NCBI GenBank assembly: GCA_029977605.1
Contig: JAPOKN010000023.1
Span: 1 to 18,778 of the forward strand
Direction: 5' to 3'
Length of the DNA: 18,778 bases
Source of the DNA: Methanobacteriota archaeon
GTDB lineage: Archaea; Thermoplasmatota; Poseidoniia; MGIII; CG-Epi1
Shown in pieces: positions 13,198-18,778 of the stretch. The notes below the pieces were generated by a model that saw nothing but the letters and a program-made list of their open reading frames with translations, was not told where the DNA came from and ran no database searches. How positions within the stretch are numbered: position 1 is the first letter of the stretch; each line of letters opens with the position of its first letter. Position numbers and translations under genes: made by a program.

Positions 13198-14486
13198 TAA
13201 ACTGTCACATCCGATGATTTCATAATTTCTCTTAGAAATGATGTTGCATAAGTACCCTTGTGCAGCCAGAAACTAAAGACAGGGTTATCTAAATCGTAGT
13301 CTACCTCAATATCATTATATTTTTGAAATAATGGCCTATACATCCCATACGATGATAGTTCAGGTATTTCATCAATTATAAAGTCCTTAAATTCAACTCC
13401 AAAAGCGTTCATTACTTCTTTTTCCAATTCTCCCTGCCGTCCTTTTGAAAAATTACTGTTAGCACCCGGCAATAATCCAGCTACCCAAGCCTTCCCCTCA
13501 CGACACCTTTTCGATAATTTAGATTGATTTCTTTCTGTAACTTCAATTGTAACTCTTTGATCAGGTCCACCATAACCGTCTGCAGGCATAACATAATCGC
13601 CAATTTGAGGTAAGCAAGCGTCCATGCCTTCCTTTATTCGCATATCAAGAACTTTATTGAAAATTAAACTTTGATAGCCATGAACTAGCATCTTAGATAA
13701 ACTTTCAGGAAGTTGAAGAATGGCACCTGTATAATCTCCCTTGTTTCTAGATAAGTGACCCAATAATTGTCTTTCAAATAACATATGAGGCGGAAATTTT
13801 TCAAGTGATTTTGTGAAATCTTTAGTCTCTGATAAATATTCACGCCCCTCATGCCCTCCAAAATTGGGCGAACCAAGTGTAAGATAATCAAGAACTGCTC
13901 CCTCGTAATCACCCTGCACTATCTTTTCGCCTACTATATGGGTTATAGGTCTTACAGCTCCAAACCGTTGTATTCCAAAATAATTCGGAAAAAATCCTTC
14001 TAATTCTGAAAAAATATTAGTAATATGATCATTATTGGAAGAACTTGTAACCTTTATCTTAAATTTATTTCCGACCAAGTTCCCTAAACGAATTGGCTTT
14101 ATTGAACTGTGAAGGAATTCTAATTCAATGTTTTCTAAATTGATAGCCGATAAATTTTCTCTTGAAGTTTTTACTGAGAAATGCTGAGTGGTTATTGCTC
14201 TCTTGTCTTTAGTTCCTGCAAATCCTATTGATTTCTGACCTATATTCAGCTTACGAGATAACTCTTTTACTAAAACATGAGTATCCCAATTATTAGCTTT
14301 AATTTTTACTATTTGGTGCTTTCCATTAGAACTCTCTTGCATCCAGATCCAATGAGACCTGCCAGGAATAGAAACGACTTCTTCAACGTTAAAATCTTCT
14401 GACTTTTTCCTCAGCTTTCCACCTATGCCTGACGTCTTAGAAAAAAAGGACTCTGAGCCAACTATATGTTGACTAACTAAACTCAT
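13194..14486 (-). CDS. truD: tRNA pseudouridine(13) synthase TruD
   Basis: The protein has 430 residues, the long archaeal/eukaryotic form. It isomerises U13 in tRNA. The catalytic motif is IGFAGTKDKRAITTQHFSV (87-105), with D94 as nucleophile. NYFGIQRFG (about 173-181) is the second hallmark motif. A large insertion (the TRUD domain) lies between this and the C-terminal pseudouridine-synthase strands. The N-terminal segment GGKLRKKSEDFNVEEV is the usual TruD opening. Its ATG directly follows the rpo11 stop (TGAATG), and its stop overlaps the HAD gene. Its position next to rpo11 and trm1 fits an RNA-processing operon. Confidence 0.95.
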   Translation of the reverse strand: MSLVSQHIVGSESFFSKTSGIGGKLRKKSEDFNVEEVVSIPGRSHWIWMQESSNGKHQIVKIKANNWDTHVLVKELSRKLNIGQKSIGFAGTKDKRAITTQHFSVKTSRENLSAINLENIELEFLHSSIKPIRLGNLVGNKFKIKVTSSSNNDHITNIFSELEGFFPNYFGIQRFGAVRPITHIVGEKIVQGDYEGAVLDYLTLGSPNFGGHEGREYLSETKDFTKSLEKFPPHMLFERQLLGHLSRNKGDYTGAILQLPESLSKMLVHGYQSLIFNKVLDMRIKEGMDACLPQIGDYVMPADGYGGPDQRVTIEVTERNQSKLSKRCREGKAWVAGLLPGANSNFSKGRQGELEKEVMNAFGVEFKDFIIDEIPELSSYGMYRPLFQKYNDIEVDYDLDNPVFSFWLHKGTYATSFLREIMKSSDVTVY

Positions 14487-14753
14487 TCACTTTGAAATCG
14501 CTTTAGCTGTGACTTTTATGTCTGCGATTATTTTTTCGACTGCTTTCAGAACTGAAGCTTTCGGCGTACCTTTCTTTGTACGGACATAAAATTTAGGATC
14601 ATCTAGTACTATGTGGCCCATGTAGTAAGAAGCATACTCAACGTTTGAATTAGCAAGAGTATGGTTCATTAGAGGTCCAAGTAATGTCTCACTTGCGCCA
14701 TGAATCTCAAACTCTAATTCGTTTTTAGTTTTGTTTACTACTGTAACTTCCAT
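14487..14753 (-). CDS. rpo11: DNA-directed RNA polymerase subunit L (Rpo11/RpoL)
   Basis: This is an 88-residue Rpb11-like subunit, which pairs with Rpo3 to form the assembly platform of archaeal RNA polymerase. It begins MEVTVVNKTKNELEFEIHG. The family signature segments are TLLGPLMNHTLANSNVEYASYYMGHIVLDDPKFYVRTKKG, then a C-terminal helix. I chose the ATG at 14753, since MEVTV matches the conserved start. A TTG at 14768 would add five residues with no family support. It lies 24 bp after trm1 and abuts truD. Confidence 0.88.
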   Translation of the reverse strand: MEVTVVNKTKNELEFEIHGASETLLGPLMNHTLANSNVEYASYYMGHIVLDDPKFYVRTKKGTPKASVLKAVEKIIADIKVTAKAISK

Positions 14754-14777
14754 AGGGTTGTCGGACAAAAAGGGTCA

Positions 14778-15809
14778 TTATAAAGATTGGGCATTTTCAA
14801 TTGCTCTTGTTCTTATCTCGTGGGGTGCATTTGTTTTAATTCCAATTGGAGAAAAAATACTAATGCTTGCAAAAAAACCTTCTTTTTGTAAACATTCTAC
14901 TATTTTTAATTTTTTAGGAGTTTGCCCTATTTGGGCTGCCCTAGCCATATCATTTATATCAAATAAACCGGGTGGCCCTTCTGCTTCCTTTCTTAAGGTA
15001 TCAAAAAATTTACCTAATTGCCCCTCACAATTTTCTGGAACCAATTCTGAATCTATTATTTTTTCCATCCATATTGGTCCTGCAGAATCTGCAGCTTCTT
15101 CATCTAAAACAACCATATCTTGATTAAGCCATTTTAGAGAAATTGGCCTTGCACCTATGACTTTTACAAATACACGTAAATGATGTCCTTCGGAGTAAGA
15201 TAGCATAGGTTCAATACCTCTGTCATACTTTGCAGCTAATGTTTGAATCCTCCCCAATAATATCCTTATTCCCACTTCCTTAGCAGCCACTCTCTTCATT
15301 GAATAAGCTCCATATCTTTTAAAGCAAATTGATGGTTTAGCTCCACAGAGAACGGCTGTATCTGTTGCAGCTACTCCCAATATTCCTCCATCATTGACAT
15401 TTTCAATTATTGATTCAAGATAAGGTGCTGGGGTTCCAAAAGGATCAACATCGATCCAATCGTATTGCCTTTCCTTTACCAAATTTTGTAAATCATCATG
15501 AAATACTTCAGATTTTAGATTATTTAATTTTAAATTATCCTTTATCGCATCTACTGCTAATTTAGAGGTGTCACAAAATTCTACATTATAATTGCATTCT
15601 AAAGCAAGTCGCATGCCTCTGACCCCTGAAGCTGCCATACCGTCCAAAAAAAGTCCATCGAAATTTAATTTTTTAGCGAATTCTACATTCAAGTCTCTGC
15701 TAAATTTCATTGAAGGATTATAGAAAACACCTTTTCTCTTTCCTGGGCCTTTGTCTTTGCCTGAAAGATTTGCTTTAAAATTTGCTTTGCCTTCTCGATG
15801 TTCGATCAA
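14778..15809 (-). CDS. trm1: tRNA (guanine(26)-N2)-dimethyltransferase Trm1
   Basis: The protein has 343 residues. It dimethylates G26 of tRNA using SAM. Evidence includes the opening REGKANFKANL, GVFYNPSMKFSRDLNVEF (family pattern VFYNP-x-M-x-x-N/S-RD), SAM motif I FLDGMAASGVRGMR (54-67), WIDVDPFGTPAPYLES (117-132, catalytic DPFG) and LGVAATDTAVLCG. The GSYPL-type C-terminal domain ends with IGIKTNAPHEIRTRAIE. The start is TTG at 15809, overlapping the NTPase stop as TTGA. No ATG precedes the conserved EGKA segment, so the non-ATG start is well supported. The enzyme is typical of archaea and eukaryotes. Confidence 0.95.
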   Translation of the reverse strand: MIEHREGKANFKANLSGKDKGPGKRKGVFYNPSMKFSRDLNVEFAKKLNFDGLFLDGMAASGVRGMRLALECNYNVEFCDTSKLAVDAIKDNLKLNNLKSEVFHDDLQNLVKERQYDWIDVDPFGTPAPYLESIIENVNDGGILGVAATDTAVLCGAKPSICFKRYGAYSMKRVAAKEVGIRILLGRIQTLAAKYDRGIEPMLSYSEGHHLRVFVKVIGARPISLKWLNQDMVVLDEEAADSAGPIWMEKIIDSELVPENCEGQLGKFFDTLRKEAEGPPGLFDINDMARAAQIGQTPKKLKIVECLQKEGFFASISIFSPIGIKTNAPHEIRTRAIENAQSL

Positions 15810-16366
15810 ACCATTCCAGTTTTCAATATATTGACTGCTTTTGAAGGTAAAATTGCGGAATTAATTGGAGTGACTTCAAGAGTTCTCAAATCATCTCGCT
15901 TTCTAATTGATTGAAGTAATGGATTTCTAGATCGCTTATGCATGGTTATTAACATTGGTTTTCCGCATTTTAATGCTTCTTTTAAGACAGCACTAAATTC
16001 CTTTGATTCTGAAACTAATTTACCTACTTCATCTACTAAAATCAAATCTGACTCTTCAATTGCCTTCTGAACTGAGGCTGTAGCAATTCTATTAACTGCA
16101 TCAAGCCTGATTCCTAAAGGAGTTGATTCCGGGTTTCTTCCTGGTACTTTTGGTTTAACATCCCATCTTACTGATGCTGATAACTCTTCTTCTTGAGTTA
16201 TAAAATCTTTAAGATTGTAACCTACTATCTCCCCATCTTCTTCTATAGGATGTGTAGTAAATCCACCTATACTGAATTTTTCTTCAACCATTTTAGCAAT
16301 TCTCAGAACAGTTTTGGTTTTACCAGTACCTGGCTGACCAGAGATAGCTACTTTTACAGGAACCAT
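15806..16366 (-). CDS. THEP1-family nucleoside-triphosphatase
   Basis: This is a 186-residue P-loop NTPase. Walker A is GQPGTGKT (10-17). GGFTTHPIEEDGEIVGYNL (34-52) matches the family strand G-F-x-T-x-E/P-x-R-x-x-G-x-R-x-G-F. Walker B is LILVDEVGK (108-116), with the family-typical E-x-G-K, and MLITMHKRSRNPLLQSI follows as the H-K/R segment. THEP1 enzymes hydrolyse ATP or GTP and can phosphorylate nucleosides in vitro. Their cellular role is unsettled. It heads the seven-gene operon running to 10632, 44 bp downstream of the Cas4-like gene. Its ATG is at 16366. Confidence 0.85.
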   Translation of the reverse strand: MVPVKVAISGQPGTGKTKTVLRIAKMVEEKFSIGGFTTHPIEEDGEIVGYNLKDFITQEEELSASVRWDVKPKVPGRNPESTPLGIRLDAVNRIATASVQKAIEESDLILVDEVGKLVSESKEFSAVLKEALKCGKPMLITMHKRSRNPLLQSIRKRDDLRTLEVTPINSAILPSKAVNILKTGMV

Positions 16367-16410
16367 GTAGAGTGCCTTAATTGGAAAGACGATATAAGTA
16401 TTTATGCCTC

Positions 16411-17247
16411 TTAATTATATTCTAAACGTTCAGGGCAATTCTTTCTTCTCGAACAACTATTACACTTGCCGGCTCTCTTATGATTTCTATGTGCTTCCAT
16501 TTTTCCTGCAAGAATATCATTCATTTCTTCTAATTTATCAATTACTAGGTTTTTTAATTTTGCATCCCAAATAACTTCATGTGGAGAATTATCTATTCCA
16601 TATCTTATATGTCCCATCGGAGGTTTTTTTCCAAAGGTTTCTTCAGTAAGTAAGCAGTATGCTCCTATTTGCAAAACATGACTAAAAAATGGAGCTTTTG
16701 GTGGGCGGCCTGTCTTAATTTCAACAGGGATACGATCTTCATCTTTCTTAATAATAAAATCTGGACGGCCTGCTAGATTGTACTTTGTTGATTTCAATAT
16801 AGGCGTATCATCTGTTAAACCATCTGGAGTTTCAATTGTTTCTTCACCTAACTTGTAATCATCTCTTAGCTTATCAATTTTCTCTGTGGAAACTAAAAGC
16901 TTGTAAAGGAAAAAAGAAGCTACAAGCATCCACCCTATTCCTATTATCAAAAGTATAACTCCTAAATTCACACGTAAGCTGTCAGTAGAAATCCAAAGTA
17001 TGAAGAGAGCTATTGTAACAACGGCCATTATCATTCCAACAACAGTCAAAAGTGTCGAAGAAGTCTCACGAGATTTCTTTTCTTCTACCAATAAATTTGT
17101 TAAAGAAGTACCTATCTCTTTGTGTTTTTCTACACCAGATGTTACTTCTTCACCTTCCGCATCGATTCCTTTTAAATCTAAATGCCAAGATAAAGGGCAA
17201 TATCCGTATCTCTCCATTTCTGAAGCTGAAATTATATGTTTGCTCAT
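16411..17247 (-). CDS. Membrane-inserted Cas4-like PD-(D/E)XK nuclease with Fe-S cysteines
   Basis: The protein has 278 residues. The N-terminus ISASEMERYGYCPLSWHL carries C17 in the typical Cas4/RecB position, followed by GVEKHKE (H42). Two transmembrane helices (about 64-87 and 93-117) are inserted next. The nuclease core then has LAGRPDFI (D163), VEIKTGRPPK (E176, K178) and the QIGAYCLL segment (Q193, Y197). The end bears CNSCSRRKNC (C262, C265, C271), completing a four-cysteine [4Fe-4S] set with C17. All catalytic and cluster residues are present, so it should be active on DNA ends or single strands at the membrane. No CRISPR array or other cas gene is in the window, so a repair or DNA-uptake role is as likely. 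The membrane insertion is unusual for Cas4. Confidence 0.8.
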   Translation of the reverse strand: MSKHIISASEMERYGYCPLSWHLDLKGIDAEGEEVTSGVEKHKEIGTSLTNLLVEEKKSRETSSTLLTVVGMIMAVVTIALFILWISTDSLRVNLGVILLIIGIGWMLVASFFLYKLLVSTEKIDKLRDDYKLGEETIETPDGLTDDTPILKSTKYNLAGRPDFIIKKDEDRIPVEIKTGRPPKAPFFSHVLQIGAYCLLTEETFGKKPPMGHIRYGIDNSPHEVIWDAKLKNLVIDKLEEMNDILAGKMEAHRNHKRAGKCNSCSRRKNCPERLEYN

Positions 17248-17251
17248 GGGG

Positions 17252-17272
17252 TTAAGTCCGGGATTAAGTCGG
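17252..17272. repeat. Short direct repeat upstream of the Cas4-like gene
   Basis: TTAAGTCCGG (17252-17261) and TTAAGTCGG (17264-17272) are near-identical and 12 bp apart. They lie 5-25 bp before the ATG at 17247. They could be a regulator site, or simply part of the leader. Confidence 0.25.
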
Positions 17273-17301
17273 AATTACCTAAAGGGATGTGAATAAAATA
17301 A

Positions 17302-17318
17302 TTAGTGCCCTGCACTAA
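17302..17318 (-). terminator. Perfect inverted repeat at the end of the surface-protein operon
   Basis: TTAGTGC-CCT-GCACTAA forms a 7-bp stem with a 3-base loop and overlaps the stop codon of the gene at 17315-17761. On the reverse strand it is followed by a T-rich tract (CTAATTATTTTATTC). It therefore fits a hairpin that stops transcription or marks the 3' end of that operon. It could instead be an operator for the Cas4-like gene 55 bp downstream. Confidence 0.35.
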
Positions 17319-17761
17319 AAACTAAAATACTGATCATGCCAAGCTAGATTACCATAATCTGCAATTTTATAATTATAATTTAAAATTTGCTTACCTTCTT
17401 CGGAATTGAATTCCATAGATATAATTAATTCATAAGAATCAGCATGAGGGCCGTCAAAAATTAAAACCGGCAATTTTACAGACTGTTTAGGGCTTAAAAC
17501 TCCAGGATAATGTGTTTCACTCTGAAGAAGCTCTGTAGAATTCCAAACTGCTAGCTTAACTTTGAGATCCGTAATTTCTTTAGTGCCGGCATTACTTACT
17601 TTTGATTGAACAAATAAACCTGAATATGAACTATGATATACTGTATCAATTTCAACTTCGGTCCTTGGTAAAAAATATGAATAGCATAACAAAATCAGTA
17701 AAACTGCTACTATAATTACTGCAAACTTTGCTATTACTTTACGCTGTTCTACTGAATTCAT
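17315..17761 (-). CDS. Membrane-anchored secreted protein of unknown function
   Basis: The protein has 148 residues. A short basic cytoplasmic tail and one hydrophobic helix (about 12-30) are followed by a single extracellular beta-sandwich. The segment VYHSSYSGLFVQSKVSNAGTKEITDLKVKLAVWNSTELLQSETHYPGVLSPKQSVKLPVLIF has the N-x-G-x-x-x-I-x-x-L-x-V and G-x-L-x-P-G/K-x-S spacing of FxLYD-like or CARDB-like adhesion or structural domains. No catalytic motif or cysteine cluster is visible outside the helix. Its ATG overlaps the stop of the large upstream surface-protein gene by four bases, so the two are co-translated and probably form one envelope unit. Confidence 0.6.
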   Translation of the reverse strand: MNSVEQRKVIAKFAVIIVAVLLILLCYSYFLPRTEVEIDTVYHSSYSGLFVQSKVSNAGTKEITDLKVKLAVWNSTELLQSETHYPGVLSPKQSVKLPVLIFDGPHADSYELIISMEFNSEEGKQILNYNYKIADYGNLAWHDQYFSF

Positions 17762-18778
17762 AATGTAGCTCCTATCGATGAAATAAGACTCATACCTGGC
17801 TCTGGCATAATGTAATGCTTTTCATCATTACCAAACTCAGTATCCATTCCATTCTTTTGTATTCCTAGCCATGTTGGGAGAATGTTGTATCCACCGACTT
17901 CTTTAACTCTGAGATCCATCATAACTGCTGATGTTTTCAGTTCAATTGGACCTAAGGTAAGCTCTCCACCTATTGCAAAAGACAATTGCCCTCCTTCACT
18001 ATTGAGCATTTCGAACACAGGATATAATCCAAATAATTGATTAGGAACTATTTCAACATGCTTTATGTCCGTTGCATGTATAACCATATAGTCCAAATGA
18101 AATTGTGGAGTGGCTGGAGAAGTTGTTGTCCTCAAGTAAGCACTATCAATACCTTGAGGTGAATCAATCACATAATTTACGCCATCCAATATCATTGTAG
18201 TATTATCGCCTACATTCTTTACATCAATGAAAGTACCTGAATGTCCACCAGTATAACCTTCATCAACAATTAACATAATGTCAATTTCTTGTGAACTCGT
18301 AGTCACAAATAAATCTGGAAAACCTTGAAAGACAAATGATTCATCCATGTCAAATTCGAAATTTGGATTGATACCCATATGGAACTCACCTGGAACATCA
18401 TGGACTATTGCTTGTGCTGATTTCCAAGAACCATAATCTTTATTGGCAGTCTTAACCCAGATATAATCCATTCCTTGATCTGCTTTGTAAATTATGTCTA
18501 TCTCTTTACCAACTATCACATCTGCGCGTAGATCTTTAGGAACTGATGAGAAATAAACTTCATTGAATGAAGGTCTTGTCATATTATGAGTTCTTAGATA
18601 AGCTCGTCCAATTCCGCCTGTCTGCTCAATATCAAAAATAGCATCTAAATCTCTTTCTCGAGTTTTTCCAGTCTGGAAATAAGCCTTAATATTGTTATTT
18701 TGTTGAACTTCATCTAAAAATAATTCTATGGCCGTTTCATTCTTGCCTCTATTAATGTCCAAATAAATCCAAGGAGTA
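17758..18778 (-). CDS. Large secreted or surface protein of unknown function, C-terminal part
   Basis: The reading frame is open to the right edge of the window. A TTG at 18762 could serve as a start. However, codons upstream continue without a stop as TPWIYL directly into DINRGKN, so this is most likely the C-terminal part of a longer protein. The visible 340 residues are beta-rich, acidic and without cysteines or membrane segments. A degenerate internal repeat is visible: GGIGRAYLRTHN..RPSFNEVYFSSVPKDLRADV and QGIDSAYLRTTT..TPQFHLDYMVIHATDIKHVEI lie about 154 residues apart. I recognise no family. Repeated beta modules and the downstream membrane-anchored partner suggest an extracellular structural or lipid-binding-like protein. 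Confidence 0.6.
   Translation of the reverse strand, partial: TPWIYLDINRGKNETAIELFLDEVQQNNNIKAYFQTGKTRERDLDAIFDIEQTGGIGRAYLRTHNMTRPSFNEVYFSSVPKDLRADVIVGKEIDIIYKADQGMDYIWVKTANKDYGSWKSAQAIVHDVPGEFHMGINPNFEFDMDESFVFQGFPDLFVTTSSQEIDIMLIVDEGYTGGHSGTFIDVKNVGDNTTMILDGVNYVIDSPQGIDSAYLRTTTSPATPQFHLDYMVIHATDIKHVEIVPNQLFGLYPVFEMLNSEGGQLSFAIGGELTLGPIELKTSAVMMDLRVKEVGGYNILPTWLGIQKNGMDTEFGNDEKHYIMPEPGMSLISSIGATL

Noticed and set aside
14487..14768. KEOPS subunit Pcc1 for the small protein before truD
   Set aside because: Size and tRNA-modification neighbours suggested it, but MEVTVVNKTKNELEF and DDPKFYVRTKKG are the Rpb11/RpoL signature segments. The TTG start at 14768 was also dropped in favour of the ATG at 14753.
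16411..17247. Part of a CRISPR-Cas system
   Set aside because: Only the Cas4-like gene is present. No repeat array, cas1/cas2 or effector gene exists in the window, and the protein has a membrane hairpin atypical of adaptation Cas4.
17275..17286. ACCTAAAGG near the Cas4-like gene as an iron-box half site
   Set aside because: Only one arm matches. The partner arm at four-base spacing is not TTTAGG-like, so there is no palindrome.

Overview
The window looks like a chromosomal segment of an AT-rich marine planktonic euryarchaeon, most likely Marine Group II/III (Poseidoniia and relatives). The grounds are an archaeal information-processing set (Rpo11/RpoL, TruD, Trm1, a THEP1-type NTPase and a separate GMP synthase ATP-PPase subunit), TATA boxes about 25 bp upstream of start codons with almost no Shine-Dalgarno sequences, several TTG starts, FTGC-type lipoboxes, and secreted proteins with Asp-rich thrombospondin-type-3 repeats. 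Taxonomy is inferred from gene content and style, not from a marker tree.

Layout. Positions 1-176 hold the start of guaAb (minus), divergent from an oligoribonuclease gene and an extended-SDR reductase gene (239-1784, plus). Next come a PmtA-like methyltransferase and a DUF454 membrane protein (1781-2933, minus), then a secreted CocE/X-Pro-peptidase-type lipoprotein (3038-4828, plus).

The centre (4829-9667) is the most interesting part and reads as an iron-acquisition locus. A divergent 121-bp region carries three copies of the palindrome TTTAGG-N4-CCTAAA, which resembles DtxR/IdeR boxes. It separates a DtxR/IdeR-type regulator plus a DsrE-like gene (plus) from a minus-strand operon. That operon encodes a substrate-binding lipoprotein with clear transferrin motifs (SCHTGxxxSAG, YSGAxKCL, GDVAFxKxST), a 46-residue unknown protein, a PhnC-type ATPase, a PhnE-type permease and a membrane-anchored surface protein with a HmuY-like (heme-binding family) segment. 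A fourth, near-perfect operator lies upstream of the CocE-like lipoprotein gene, suggesting one iron-responsive regulon. A bacterial-type long-chain flavodoxin and a thioredoxin follow (9680-10635). By homology alone the transporter would be called a phosphonate transporter; the binding protein and operators argue for ferric iron instead.

From 16366 down to 10632 (minus) runs one tightly packed operon: THEP1-like NTPase, Trm1, Rpo11, TruD, HAD phosphatase, a Ca-repeat/transglutaminase-like secreted protein and a GYF_2-like protein. Most junctions overlap by 1-4 nt. Upstream are a membrane-inserted Cas4-like nuclease (16411-17247) and a two-gene surface-protein operon (17315 to the window end), whose first gene is cut off by the window edge. 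I found no tRNA, rRNA, CRISPR array or insertion sequence. No gene-free stretch exceeds about 150 bp.
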